A stretch of 64,000 bases of DNA from CAIWHR01 sp963788185 (GCA_963788185.1 CAWBGE010000024.1:62001-126000); one strand, 5' to 3'. Numbered from the stretch's first letter, positions 32,600 to 42,026 are shown. Notes: a model not told the origin generated them from the letters alone. Translations and numbers: made by a program.

Positions 32600-33796
32600 G
32601 TGCGCGTCCTGTTCTGGTTCCTGCTGCTCGCCGCTGCCGCCGTCGGGGCGGCGCTGGCGGCAAGGATCACCAGCGGCTACGCGCTCTTCGTAGCACTCCC
32701 CTATCGTGTCGAACTGTCGCTGAACCTGCTGCTCATTCTGGTTGTGGCAGGCTTCGTCGGCGTCTACATCGTCCTGCGCATCATCCGGCGCGCGATGGGC
32801 CTGCCCCAGGAAGTGCGTGCGGCGCGGCGCCGCGCGCAGCAGGAGCGGGCGCGGGCCAAGCACGATGCCGCCGTCGTCGCCTTGCTCGAGGGGCGCTACG
32901 GGCGGTCGCGGCAGCTGGCCGAGCAGGCGCTCGCCATTCCGCAGTCGTCCGGACTGGCGGCGCTGGTCGGGGCGAGGGCGGCGCTGGAGACGCGCGATTT
33001 CGACGGCGCGATGGCGCTGCTCTCCCGGCCGGATGCGCAGGACGCGGCACTGGCGGTTCCCAGGCTGATGCTCGAAGCGGAGATCAAGCTGGAACAGAGG
33101 CAGCCGGTGGAAGCCCTCGCCGTGCTGCAGTCGCTGAAAAAGGAAGCGGGCCTGCACACGGCGGCGCTGCGCCTCGAATTGCGTGCGTTGCAGGTGGCCG
33201 GGCGCTATGCCGAGATTCCGCCCCTGGTCGATCAGCTCGTCAAGCGCAAGGTGTACGGCGCCGACGAAGGCGAGCTGTTGCGCGCGGCGGCGCACGCACA
33301 GGAGCTTCGCGCGCGGGCGCAGGATGCCGGCGGGCTGCGCGCGTATTGGGGCCGGCTGGGCGATGCCGAACAGCGCCAGCCCAGAATCGCGCTGGCTGCG
33401 GCCCGCAGCTTCCTCTCGCAGGGGCAGGATCGCGAGGCGGCGGAGGTTCTGATCCGGAGCCTCGATCGCCACTGGGATCCGGCGCTGGTCGAGCTGTTCG
33501 CGCAGGTCCGCTCGCCGGATCCGACCCGCCAGCTCGAGCAGGCGGAACGCTGGCTGCCGCAGCACAACCAGGATGCGGCGCTGTTGCACGCGCTGGGGAC
33601 GCTGTGCCAGCGGCAGCACCTGTGGGGCAAGGCGCAGACCTATCTCGAAGCGAGCCTCGCGCTGTTGCCTTCGTATCGCACCCACCTCGGCCTGGGCGAG
33701 CTGCACGCGGGCCTCGGTCGCGACGCGGAAGCCAACGCGCACCTCGCCGCGGCGCTGCGGCTGGCGCTGGCGCAGCTGGAGGGTCGCGACGCCTGA
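32600..33796 (+). CDS. hemY: HemY-type TPR membrane protein
   Basis: A 398-residue protein with two N-terminal membrane helices (residues about 3-25 and 39-63) forming the HemY_N domain, and then a soluble superhelix of tetratricopeptide-like repeats up to the C-terminus (for example ALLHALGTLCQRQHLWGKAQTYLEASLALLPSYRTHLGLGELHAGLG). It is unrelated to the protoporphyrinogen oxidase also named HemY. The proteobacterial protein accompanies late heme synthesis and is thought to scaffold it. GTG at 32600 starts the protein directly at the first helix. Confidence 0.88.
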   Translation: MRVLFWFLLLAAAAVGAALAARITSGYALFVALPYRVELSLNLLLILVVAGFVGVYIVLRIIRRAMGLPQEVRAARRRAQQERARAKHDAAVVALLEGRYGRSRQLAEQALAIPQSSGLAALVGARAALETRDFDGAMALLSRPDAQDAALAVPRLMLEAEIKLEQRQPVEALAVLQSLKKEAGLHTAALRLELRALQVAGRYAEIPPLVDQLVKRKVYGADEGELLRAAAHAQELRARAQDAGGLRAYWGRLGDAEQRQPRIALAAARSFLSQGQDREAAEVLIRSLDRHWDPALVELFAQVRSPDPTRQLEQAERWLPQHNQDAALLHALGTLCQRQHLWGKAQTYLEASLALLPSYRTHLGLGELHAGLGRDAEANAHLAAALRLALAQLEGRDA

Positions 33797-33808
33797 CGCG
33801 TCGGCCCC

Positions 33809-34846
33809 TCAGGCCGCCGTGTCGGACGCGGCGCCGTAGGTGAAGCTGTCGGCGAAAAACTCTTCCGGGGGCAGTCCGCGCTGCGCCGTGAAGGTCGCGC
33901 GCGCCGCGTCGATCATCGGTGGCGCGCCGCAGGCATAGACCTGATACCCCGCAAGGCTCGCGAAGTCGTCGAGCACCGCCTGGTGGACAAGGCCGGTGCG
34001 TCCCGGCCAGCGGTCGTCCGGCGCGGGCTCGGAAAGCACCGGGATGAACGTGAAGTTGCTGCTGGACTGCTGCCAGCGGCCGGGAAGATCCGCGCGATAG
34101 AGATCCTTTCTTGCGCGCGCCCCCCAATAGAGCACCAGCGGGCGCCGGGCTTCCAATCCGTGATGCAGCGCGTGCTCGATGATCGCCTTGATCGGCGCGA
34201 AGCCCGTGCCGCCGGCGACGAGGATCACCGGCTTGTCGGAGTCCTCGCGCAGATAGAACGACCCCAGCGGCCCTTCGAGGCGCAGGATCTCGCGGCCCTT
34301 GTACTGGTTGAACAGCTGCGTGGTGAAGAAGCCGCCCGGCACCTGGCGGATGTGCAGTTCGAGCAGCGCATCGTCGTGCGGCGCAGTGGCAAGCGAGAAG
34401 CTCCGCCGCCGACCATCCTTCAACAGCAGGTCGACGTACTGGCCGGCCAGATACTGCAACCGCTCGCTGGCGGGCAGTTTGAGTTTCACGATGGCCACAT
34501 CGTCGGCCACGCGGTCGATGCTCTCGATCCGGCAGGGGATCTTGCGCACCTGGATGTCGCCGGCGCGCCGAACTTCCTTCACTTCGATGCAGAGATCGCT
34601 GCGCGGCCTCGCCACGCAGAACAGCGCGAGGCCCTGGCGTTTCTCCTCGTCGGTCAGCGTCGACGCCTGATGCGCACCGTAGTCGACTTCGCCGGAGAGG
34701 ATCCTTCCCTTGCACGAGCCGCAAGCGCCATTGCGGCAGCCGTAGGGCAGCAACAGGTCCGCGGCCATCGCGGCGGTGAGGACGCTGTCGCCATCGGGGC
34801 AGGCGAACGAATGATCGCTGGGCTTTATGGTAATCTGGTGCGACAT
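33809..34846 (-). CDS. [2Fe-2S]/FAD NAD(P)H reductase, CDP-6-deoxy-glucoseen reductase type
   Basis: A 345-residue three-domain flavoprotein. A plant-type ferredoxin domain holds the cluster at C37, C42, C45 and a later Cys in LFCVARP. An FAD-binding barrel follows (YVDLLLKDGRRRSFSLATAP, where RxxS binds FAD), then a NAD(P)H domain (ILVAGGTGFAPIKAIIEHAL and YACGAPPMIDAA). It passes electrons from NAD(P)H to an oxygenase or dehydratase partner. The name comes from the deoxysugar enzyme AscD, but no such pathway is nearby; location beside ubiA suggests a redox partner role in another system. ATG 34846 is used. Confidence 0.87.
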   Translation of the reverse strand: MSHQITIKPSDHSFACPDGDSVLTAAMAADLLLPYGCRNGACGSCKGRILSGEVDYGAHQASTLTDEEKRQGLALFCVARPRSDLCIEVKEVRRAGDIQVRKIPCRIESIDRVADDVAIVKLKLPASERLQYLAGQYVDLLLKDGRRRSFSLATAPHDDALLELHIRQVPGGFFTTQLFNQYKGREILRLEGPLGSFYLREDSDKPVILVAGGTGFAPIKAIIEHALHHGLEARRPLVLYWGARARKDLYRADLPGRWQQSSSNFTFIPVLSEPAPDDRWPGRTGLVHQAVLDDFASLAGYQVYACGAPPMIDAARATFTAQRGLPPEEFFADSFTYGAASDTAA

Positions 34847-34926
34847 GATCAAAGCCTTGCCTTTGGCGCATCGACCGGCACGACAGCGCGGGCCGGAACA
34901 CATGGGTTCGGGGGCGTGAAACGCGG

Positions 34927-35841
34927 GTGGGTCCTGGCGTGATCCGGGTGCTGCTGATTGGCTGTGGCGACGTTGCGATGCGCACTGCGGACCTGTTGCA
35001 TTCGCGGGCTCGCCTGTATGGCCTCACCCGCCGCCCTGACGCCGCCGCCAGGCTGCGCGAGCGCGGCGTAGTCCCGATCGTCGGCGACCTCGACGACTTC
35101 CGGACCCTCGATCGCCTCGGCGGCGCATTGTTCGCCGTGCTGCACTTCGCCCCGCCGCCCTCCGACGGGCGCGACGATCCGCGGACGCAGAAACTGATCG
35201 CGGCACTGGCGCGGGGGAAAAGCATACCACAGCGGTTTGTCTACATTTCGACGTCCGGCGTCTACGGCGATTGTGCCGGCGCACGCATCGACGAGTGCCG
35301 GCCCCGGAGGGCGCAGACACCGCGCGCGCGTCGCCGTGTCGCTGCCGAAGACCGCCTGCGCGCATGGGCGAAGCGCCACGGCGTCCGCTTGTCGATCCTG
35401 CGCGCACCGGGAATCTACGCGCCGACGCGCTTGCCGCTCGATCGCATCCGGCAGGGTTCGCCCGTGCTCGTGCCCGAAGACGATGTCTACACCAACCACG
35501 TCCACGCCGACGACCTTGCCCGGGCGACGGTGGCGGCGCTGTTTCATGGCCGATCGAGCCGTGCCTACAACGTGACCGACGACGCCGAAATGAAGATGGG
35601 AAGCTGGTTCGACCTCGTCGCCGACGCGTTTCACCTGCCGCGTCCGCCGCGCGTGTCGTGGGAAGAAGCCGAGCAGCGGATCGCCCCGATGCTCCTCTCG
35701 TTCATGAGCGAATCGCGGCGGCTGTCCAACGCGCGCATGAAGGGCGAACTGCGGGTGCGCCTGCAGTACCCGCTGCCGCAGGCCATGCTGACCGAGGTTG
35801 CGCCGCGCGATCTGAAGAAGCAGCTCGCCTTGCCGCTTTGA
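34927..35841 (+). CDS. NAD(P)-binding SDR-like protein (YeeZ-like)
   Basis: A 304-residue atypical extended SDR. The nucleotide motif is LLIGCGDVAMRTADLL (GxGxxA form), followed by GDLDDFRTL and YISTSGVYGDCAGARIDE; the usual YxxxK Tyr-Lys pair is absent, as in YeeZ-type members. The C-terminal half has ILRAPGIYAPTRLPLDRI and NHVHADDLARATVAAL. The reaction is unknown. GTG 34927 or GTG 34939 can start it. ubiA follows 3 bases after the stop, so the two are co-transcribed. Confidence 0.8.
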   Translation: MGPGVIRVLLIGCGDVAMRTADLLHSRARLYGLTRRPDAAARLRERGVVPIVGDLDDFRTLDRLGGALFAVLHFAPPPSDGRDDPRTQKLIAALARGKSIPQRFVYISTSGVYGDCAGARIDECRPRRAQTPRARRRVAAEDRLRAWAKRHGVRLSILRAPGIYAPTRLPLDRIRQGSPVLVPEDDVYTNHVHADDLARATVAALFHGRSSRAYNVTDDAEMKMGSWFDLVADAFHLPRPPRVSWEEAEQRIAPMLLSFMSESRRLSNARMKGELRVRLQYPLPQAMLTEVAPRDLKKQLALPL

Positions 35842-35844
35842 CCG

Positions 35845-36783
35845 ATGACCGAGCCCGGGCGGTCTCCCGCATCCCCGGCGGCAACGCGCTGGCAGGCGAT
35901 CGCCGCCCGCCTCGACGTCTACGAGCGCCTGGTCCGGCTCGACAAGCCGATCGGCACGCTGCTGCTGCTGTGGCCGACGCTCGCGGCGCTGTGGCTGGCC
36001 GCGTCGGGCAGGCCCACGTGGACATTGATCATCGTGTTCGCGATGGGAACCTTGCTGATGCGCTCCGCGGGCTGCGCGATCAACGACTGGGCCGACCGCG
36101 CATTCGACCCCCATGTCGAGCGCACCGCCCGCCGCCCGCTCGCCGCGGGCGAGCTGCCGGCATGGGAGGCAGTGGGCGTCGCGGCCGTGCTCGCGTTCTG
36201 CGCGTTCCTGATGGTGCTGGCCACCAACCGCACGACGATCCTGCTGTCGCTGCCGGCCGTCGTGATCGCCGGCGCCTACCCCTTCTTCAAGCGCTTTTTC
36301 GCCCTGCCGCAGGCGTTTCTCGGCATCGCCTTCTCGTTCGGGATACCGATGGCGTACGCGGCCGTCTACGATCGCGTGCCGGCGCTCGCGTGGTGGCTGC
36401 TCGCCTGCAATCTCTTCTGGGTCGTCGCCTACGACACCGAGTACGCGATGGTCGATCGCGAGGACGATCGGCGGCTCGGACTGCGGACGTCGGCGATCGC
36501 CTTCGGACGTCACGACGTCGCGGCGGTGATGCTCTGCTACGCCGTGTACATCGGGGGCATGGTGGCCATCGGCCGGGTGCTGAACATGGGGCCGCTCTAC
36601 TACGCAGGACTGCTCATCGCGCTGTGCCTGGCGCTTTGGCACTGGCGTCTCATCCGCCGGCGCGAACGCGCCGATTGCTTCCGCGCCTTCCTGCACAATC
36701 ACTGGCTGGGCCTCGCGGTGTTCGGCGGTGTGGCGCTGGATTTCGCCGTGCGCCTGCGGGCGTGGCCGACAACGCTGCAGTAG
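35845..36783 (+). CDS. ubiA: 4-hydroxybenzoate polyprenyltransferase
   Basis: A 312-residue integral membrane prenyltransferase of ubiquinone synthesis with about nine helices. Both Asp-rich prenyl-diphosphate motifs are present: NDWADRAFDPHVERTARRPLAAG near residues 78-100, and YDTEYAMVDREDDRRLGLRTSAIAFG. DKPIGTLLLLWPTLAALWLA is the typical first helix. It attaches the polyprenyl tail to 4-hydroxybenzoate. The next ubiquinone enzyme, UbiD, is encoded in the same orientation 3.8 kb downstream. Confidence 0.95.
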   Translation: MTEPGRSPASPAATRWQAIAARLDVYERLVRLDKPIGTLLLLWPTLAALWLAASGRPTWTLIIVFAMGTLLMRSAGCAINDWADRAFDPHVERTARRPLAAGELPAWEAVGVAAVLAFCAFLMVLATNRTTILLSLPAVVIAGAYPFFKRFFALPQAFLGIAFSFGIPMAYAAVYDRVPALAWWLLACNLFWVVAYDTEYAMVDREDDRRLGLRTSAIAFGRHDVAAVMLCYAVYIGGMVAIGRVLNMGPLYYAGLLIALCLALWHWRLIRRRERADCFRAFLHNHWLGLAVFGGVALDFAVRLRAWPTTLQ

Positions 36784-36789
36784 CGATAC

Positions 36790-37386
36790 ATGTCAAACAT
36801 CGGCGGTAAGCCTGCCCTGCGCGCGACACGCGTTGCGCGCAGGCAACGCCGCATCGACTCCGGTGAATGCGCAACTGCGCACGCGGGCGCAAGGCTCCGC
36901 GGTCTCCCGCCGGTGTGGGACGAGCGGGTCCGTGTCCTGATCCTGGGCAGCTTTCCCGGCGAAGCGTCGCTTGCGGCCGGCCGATACTATGCGCATCCCC
37001 GCAACCACTTCTGGCCGATACTGGGCGCGGTGCTCGAGTTGCCGCTGGCGGCGCTTCCCTACGCGGAGCGGCTCCAGGCGCTGCTGGCGGCCGGTGTCGG
37101 CCTGTGGGACGGCATCGTCGCCTGCGAGCGCGCGGGCAGCCTTGACGGAGCTATACGCGCACCCGAATGGGCCGAACCGGCGCTGGCACTGTCCATGGCG
37201 CCGCGACTGATGCGCGTATGCTTCAACGGGCAGACGGCGGCGCGGGCGGCCCCGCGCTGGCACTCTGCCGGTCTGGCGACGACGATGCTGCCGTCCACGA
37301 GCCCGGCGTATACGCGTCCGCTCGAGGAGAAGATCTCCGCGTGGCGGGCGGTCGGCGAGGAGTTGAAGTGTTGGACAGCGCAGTGA
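36790..37386 (+). CDS. DNA-deoxyinosine glycosylase (UDG family 6)
   Basis: A 198-residue protein of the uracil-DNA-glycosylase superfamily that removes hypoxanthine from DNA. The N-terminal family motif VRVLILGSFPGEASLAAGRYYAHPRNHFWPILG is at about residues 47-79, and LPSTSPAY near residue 175 is the intercalating loop. The first 40 residues are basic and non-conserved; a start further downstream is possible. It sits 6 bases after ubiA. Together with rdgB at 1547 the window encodes two guards against deaminated purines. Confidence 0.85.
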   Translation: MSNIGGKPALRATRVARRQRRIDSGECATAHAGARLRGLPPVWDERVRVLILGSFPGEASLAAGRYYAHPRNHFWPILGAVLELPLAALPYAERLQALLAAGVGLWDGIVACERAGSLDGAIRAPEWAEPALALSMAPRLMRVCFNGQTAARAAPRWHSAGLATTMLPSTSPAYTRPLEEKISAWRAVGEELKCWTAQ

Positions 37387-38354
37387 TGATGAAATGGCGT
37401 ATCGGCCTCGCGGCCTGCGCGGTTTTCGCCGCGTGCTCGGGGGCAGTCGGCGCGCCGCTCCCACCCGAGCGTGTCGCGATCGAATCGCTCGACCGCGACG
37501 CGGTGACCGGCAAGCCCGTCGTCATCGATGCGCTGCTGTTCAAGCCTGGCGCGACCGGCTCCGGGGCTGCCGAGCGGCGGCCTGCGGTCGTTGCCCTGCA
37601 CGGCTGCGGCGGCATGTACAGCGCGCTTGCATCGCGGCGCGAGAGCCTGTCCGTGCGACACCAGACGATGGCCGAGTTGCTGGTCGCCGAAGGCTACGTC
37701 GTGCTCTTTCCGGACAGCTTCCGTTCGCGCGGCACCGAGGAGATCTGCACGCTGGAGAACAGCCGGCGGTCGATCACCCAGCGCCACCGGCGGCAGGACG
37801 CGCAAGGCGCGCTGCAGTGGCTGCAGGCGCGCGACGACGTTCGCGAAGACCGCATCGCCGTGCTCGGGTGGTCGCACGGCGGCAGCGCAGTGCTTGCGAC
37901 CGTCAACGCGAAGCAGGAGGGGGTCGCGGTCTGGCGGCAGCAAACCCCGGCGACGCCTTATTTTCGCGCCGCGGTGGCGTTCTATCCCGGATGTGCGGAC
38001 TCGCAGCGCATTCGCGGCGCATATTCGCTTGCGACACCGCTGACCATGTTCGTCGGCGGCAGTGACGACTGGACGGCGCCGCAGCCCTGCATCGATCTCA
38101 TGGCAAAGCTCGCTGCCGCGGACGAGCCGGCGACCATCACCGTCTACCCGGAGGCCTACCACGGATTCGACGGACCCTCGTCGCAGAAGCGGCTGCGGCT
38201 CAACGTCCCCAACGGTGTGCATCCCGGGCAGGGCGTGACGGTCGCGACCGATCCCAGGGCCCGCGACGATGCGTACGCAAGACTGAAACTGTTCCTGCGC
38301 GAGCGCCTCCTCGACGCTCGAGCCGAACCTGATGCAGCGAAAGGAAGCCCATGA
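37386..38354 (+). CDS. exported dienelactone-hydrolase-like alpha/beta hydrolase
   Basis: A 322-residue protein. A signal peptide (WRIGLAACAVFAACSGAVGA) covers about residues 3-23; its Cys is not in a convincing lipobox. The mature part is an alpha/beta hydrolase with the oxyanion block VVALHGCGGMY, nucleophile Ser in LGWSHGGS, Asp in GGSDDW and His in EAYHGFDG. Dienelactone-hydrolase-type enzymes cleave small esters or lactones; the periplasmic location is inferred. The ATG at 37386 overlaps the glycosylase stop by one base; GTG 37383 and ATG 37389 are also in frame. Confidence 0.8.
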   Translation: MMKWRIGLAACAVFAACSGAVGAPLPPERVAIESLDRDAVTGKPVVIDALLFKPGATGSGAAERRPAVVALHGCGGMYSALASRRESLSVRHQTMAELLVAEGYVVLFPDSFRSRGTEEICTLENSRRSITQRHRRQDAQGALQWLQARDDVREDRIAVLGWSHGGSAVLATVNAKQEGVAVWRQQTPATPYFRAAVAFYPGCADSQRIRGAYSLATPLTMFVGGSDDWTAPQPCIDLMAKLAAADEPATITVYPEAYHGFDGPSSQKRLRLNVPNGVHPGQGVTVATDPRARDDAYARLKLFLRERLLDARAEPDAAKGSP

Positions 38355-39133
38355 ATCTCGATCTCGCCGGCAAGGTGGTGCTGGTCACCGGCGCCAGCAA
38401 GGGCATCGGCTACGCGTGCGCGCAGGCCTTTGCCGCCGAGGGCGCGCGCGTGGCGATCGCGTCGAGGAGCCGCGCCAACCTCGACGCCGCGCTCGCCCGC
38501 TGGCCGCATCCGGCGAAGCCGCTTGCCATCGTCGCCGACCTGACGCGTGCCGACGAAGCGCGCCGTCTCGTCGACGAGACCGAACAGGCGCTGGGCCCGA
38601 TCGACGTCCTCGTGAATTCGGCCGGCGCGGCGCGGCGCTACGCACCCGATGACCTCGACGCGAACGCGTGGCACGCGGCAATGGACGCCAAGTACTTCAG
38701 CTACATCCATCCGCTGGATCTGGTGATCAAGCGGATGGCGGCGCGCGGGCACGGCGCCATCGTCAACATCATCGGCGCCGGTGGCAAGGTCGCCAATCCG
38801 GTCCACCTGCCGGGCGGTGCCGCGAATGCGGCGCTGATGCTCGCCACCGCGGGCCTCGCCGCCGCGTACGGCCCCAAAGGCGTGCGCGTCAACGCCATCA
38901 ATCCGGGCGCGACGCTCACCAGTCGCGTGCAGGAAGGTCTGGCCGTCGAAGCGAAGATGACCGGCAGTGCGGCCGACGAACTGCTGGCCCGCAATCAGGA
39001 GCGCCTGCCCTTGCGCCGCTACGGCACGCCGGAGGAAGTGGCGCAGGTGGCGCTGTTCCTCGCCTCCGACCGGGCGAGTTACGTGTCGGGCGCGATCGTG
39101 CCGATGGACGGGGGCGCCAACCCGGTGATCTGA
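38351..39133 (+). CDS. short-chain dehydrogenase-fold protein lacking the Tyr-Lys pair
   Basis: A 260-residue classical SDR fold: TGASKGIGYACAQAF for the cofactor, VNSAGAARR, and the C-terminal INPGATLTS and YVSGAIVPMDGG. Where the catalytic Ser and YxxxK should stand, the sequence reads NIIGAGGKVANPVHLPGGAANAALM, with neither Ser, Tyr nor the Lys spacing. A group of proteobacterial SDRs shares this GGAxNAAL variation, so this is probably a subfamily with altered chemistry. The ATG overlaps the hydrolase stop (ATGA), which suggests the two act together. Confidence 0.8.
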   Translation: MNLDLAGKVVLVTGASKGIGYACAQAFAAEGARVAIASRSRANLDAALARWPHPAKPLAIVADLTRADEARRLVDETEQALGPIDVLVNSAGAARRYAPDDLDANAWHAAMDAKYFSYIHPLDLVIKRMAARGHGAIVNIIGAGGKVANPVHLPGGAANAALMLATAGLAAAYGPKGVRVNAINPGATLTSRVQEGLAVEAKMTGSAADELLARNQERLPLRRYGTPEEVAQVALFLASDRASYVSGAIVPMDGGANPVI

Positions 39134-39168
39134 CGGCGGTTCGTGTCCGCCGCGGCCGCGATGGAGCG

Positions 39169-40458
39169 CTATCGCGCGCGATGTGCACCTGCCCGCGGCT
39201 TTTCGCGCACGAACCAGCTGGCGAGAGCGCCGAAGGCTGCGGCACCCGCCAGCAGCTGCACACCGAGCGCCCAGGCGCCGGCGAGATCGCCGCCCGCGCG
39301 ACCTTGCTCGAGCACCCATCCCGTCAGCGGCTGCAGGATGCCGGCACCGAGAAAGATCCCGACGTTGACGACGCCGGTGGCGATGCCCGAGTGCTCGGGC
39401 CGGTTGACTTCCTTCGCCACCACCACGTTCAGCACGAAGCCCGGAATCAGCAGGCCCATCAGCAGGAACCACGCGTGGCTGGCGGCGAGCGAGAACTCGA
39501 CGCGCATGAGCCACGGCAGCCAGGACAGCGCGTACAGCAACGTGAAGCAGCGGATGACACCGCGGCGATTCTTCAGGCGGTCCGAGATCGCGCCGACGAT
39601 GACCGAGCCGATGCCGACGCCGAGCAGCAGCAGGCTCGTGTGCTGCGCGGCGACGCCGCGCGTCAGCCCGTAGACGTCCTGGAGGAAAGGAACGGCCCAC
39701 AGGCCGGCGAAAGCGAGGAAGCTGCCGGCGGCGCCCATGTTGACGAAGAAACCCGGCCAGGTCGCGGGATTGGCGACCACGGCGCGCAACGCGCGCGTCC
39801 AGTGCATCGGCGCGGCGGTCGCCGTGCGCATGTGCACCGGGGAAAACCCGCACTGCTCCGGCCGGTCGCGCACCCGGCGCCAAGTCGCGGCGGCGAGCAG
39901 CAGCGACGCCAGCGCCAGGCCGACGAACGCGCTGCGCCACGACGTCTGCGTCACCAGCCACGCCAGCGGGGCGCCGGCGATCACCGCGCCCAGGTTGCCG
40001 GCAAACATCGTGATGCCGTTGAGCGTGGCGAAACGGTCGGCCGGAAACCACACTGCGCTGATCTTGAGGATGGCGATGAACGCCGTGGACACGCCGGCAC
40101 CGACGAGCGTCCGGCCGACCGCGGCGATTTCCCACGTCGGCGCCAGCGCGAAGGCAAGCGAACCGATGCCGGCGACCAGCGATCCGCCGGCGAGAAGTAC
40201 GCGCGGGCCGAGCGTGTCGGCGACGATGCCCACGGGGATCTGCAGCACCGTGTAGACGTAGAAATACGTGGCGGCGAGCGTCCCCAGCACTGCACTGTCG
40301 ATCGCGAATGCGCGCGTCAGCTCGCCGGCAATCGCCGCCGGCGCGGTGCGGTGAAAGAACGACAGCACGAAACTCGCCAGCACGATGCCGAACACAATCC
40401 GCCGGCGGGCGATGAAACGCGGATCGGTGGCGGAGGCGGTCGGCGGCAGCGCGAGCAT
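39169..40458 (-). CDS. MFS transporter
   Basis: A 429-residue, twelve-helix major facilitator carrier. FFHRTAPAAIAGELTRAF is the start of helix 1, and GIVADTLGPRVLLAGG after helix 2 is the MFS loop motif. The second half begins ATWPGFFVNMGAAGSFLAFAGLW. It resembles organic-anion carriers of the phthalate/hexuronate (ACS) kind more than drug pumps. The substrate is unknown, and the flanking genes give no answer. ATG 40458 is preferred over an upstream ATG at 40515, which adds 19 hydrophilic residues reaching into the ubiD promoter region. Confidence 0.83.
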   Translation of the reverse strand: MLALPPTASATDPRFIARRRIVFGIVLASFVLSFFHRTAPAAIAGELTRAFAIDSAVLGTLAATYFYVYTVLQIPVGIVADTLGPRVLLAGGSLVAGIGSLAFALAPTWEIAAVGRTLVGAGVSTAFIAILKISAVWFPADRFATLNGITMFAGNLGAVIAGAPLAWLVTQTSWRSAFVGLALASLLLAAATWRRVRDRPEQCGFSPVHMRTATAAPMHWTRALRAVVANPATWPGFFVNMGAAGSFLAFAGLWAVPFLQDVYGLTRGVAAQHTSLLLLGVGIGSVIVGAISDRLKNRRGVIRCFTLLYALSWLPWLMRVEFSLAASHAWFLLMGLLIPGFVLNVVVAKEVNRPEHSGIATGVVNVGIFLGAGILQPLTGWVLEQGRAGGDLAGAWALGVQLLAGAAAFGALASWFVREKPRAGAHRAR

Positions 40459-40538
40459 CGCGCATTGTAGGGGGCGTCGGTCGTGTTTGGTACCATCGAC
40501 GATCCGGATCTGCACATCACCAAGGCGCGACCCCTGCC

Positions 40539-42026
40539 ATGAAATACGCCGACCTGCGCGACTTCATCGATCAGCTCGAACGCCGGGGAGAATTGAAGCG
40601 CATCGGCGTTGCCGTCGATCCGCGGCTCGAGATGACCGAGATTTGCGATCGCGTGCTGAAAGCGGCGGGCCCCGCGCTGCTGTTCGAGAAGCCGACCGGG
40701 CATTCGATGCCGGTGCTGGGCAACCTCTTCGGCACGACGCGACGGGTGGCGCTGGGGATGGGCGAGGAGGACGCCGCGGCATTGCGCGAGATCGGTCGCC
40801 TGCTGGCATTTCTCAAGGAGCCTGAGCCGCCCAAAGGGCTCAAGGACGCCTGGCAGAACACGCGGCCCGTGTTCATGCAGGTGCTCAACATGGCACCGAA
40901 GCTGCGGTCGTCGGGCCCCTGCCAGGAGATCGTGTGGGAAGGCAATGACGTCGATCTTGCGCGCCTGCCGGTGCAGACCTGCTGGCCCGGCGACGTCGGG
41001 CCGCTGGTCACCTGGGGGCTCACCGTCACCCGCGGCCCGCACAAGGCGCGGCAGAATCTCGGCATCTACCGGCAGCAGGTGATCGGTCGCAACAAGCTCG
41101 TCATGCGCTGGCTGAGCACGAGGGGCGGCGCGCTCGATTTTCGCGATCACGCGTTGGCGCATCCGGGGACGGCGTTCCCGATCGCGGTGGCGTTGGGCGC
41201 GGATCCGGCGACGATCCTGGGCGCGGTGACGCCAGTGCCGGATACGCTCTCCGAGTACCAGTTCGCCGGGCTGTTGCGGGGCTCGCGCACCGAAATCGTC
41301 AAGTGCCTGAGCCACGCGCTCGACGTGCCGGCGACGGCCGAGATCGTGCTCGAAGGCTTCATCCAGCCGGACGCCGCAGACGGGAGCGGCTACGAGACCG
41401 CGCTCGAAGGCCCGTTCGGCGATCACACCGGGTATTACAACGAGGTCGAGCGCTTTCCGGTGTTCACGATCGAGCGCATCACCATGCGCCGCGATCCGAT
41501 CTATCACTCCACCTACACGGGCAAGCCGCCCGACGAGCCCGCCGTGCTGGGAGTGGCGCTGAACGAGGTGTTCGTGCCGCTGCTGCAGAAGCAGTATCCG
41601 GAGATCGCCGACTTCTACCTGCCGCCCGAAGGCTGTTCGTATCGGATGGCGATCGTTTCGCTGAGGAAGCAGTATCCCGGCCACGCCAAGCGCGTGATGT
41701 TCGGCGTCTGGAGCTTCCTGCGGCAGTTCATGTACACGAAGTTCATCATCGTCACCGACGACGACGTCGACATCCGCAACTGGAAGGAAGTCGTCTGGGC
41801 GATGACCACGCGCGTCGACCCCGCACGCGACACGCTGCTGGTGGAATCGACGCCGATCGACTACCTCGATTTTGCGTCGCCGGTTTCGGGTCTCGGCAGC
41901 AAGATGGGCATCGATGCGACGCACAAGTGGCCCGGCGAGACCCAGCGCGCGTGGGGGCGTCCGATCGCGATGGACGCGGCCGTCAAGGCGCGCGTCGATG
42001 CGCTGTGGGGATCGCTGGGGCTTTGA
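40539..42026 (+). CDS. ubiD: 4-hydroxy-3-polyprenylbenzoate decarboxylase
   Basis: A 495-residue UbiD decarboxylase of ubiquinone synthesis, which uses prenylated FMN supplied by UbiX. Recognised blocks are MKYADLRDFIDQLERRGELKRI at the N-terminus, GNLFGTTRRVALGMG, and QNLGIYRQQVIGRNKLVMRWL with the prFMN contacts. The acidic network Glu lies in ALEGPFGDHTGYYNEVERFPVF, and the C-terminus has MGIDATHKWPGE. The length is standard. It is separated from ubiA by unrelated genes. Confidence 0.95.
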   Translation: MKYADLRDFIDQLERRGELKRIGVAVDPRLEMTEICDRVLKAAGPALLFEKPTGHSMPVLGNLFGTTRRVALGMGEEDAAALREIGRLLAFLKEPEPPKGLKDAWQNTRPVFMQVLNMAPKLRSSGPCQEIVWEGNDVDLARLPVQTCWPGDVGPLVTWGLTVTRGPHKARQNLGIYRQQVIGRNKLVMRWLSTRGGALDFRDHALAHPGTAFPIAVALGADPATILGAVTPVPDTLSEYQFAGLLRGSRTEIVKCLSHALDVPATAEIVLEGFIQPDAADGSGYETALEGPFGDHTGYYNEVERFPVFTIERITMRRDPIYHSTYTGKPPDEPAVLGVALNEVFVPLLQKQYPEIADFYLPPEGCSYRMAIVSLRKQYPGHAKRVMFGVWSFLRQFMYTKFIIVTDDDVDIRNWKEVVWAMTTRVDPARDTLLVESTPIDYLDFASPVSGLGSKMGIDATHKWPGETQRAWGRPIAMDAAVKARVDALWGSLGL

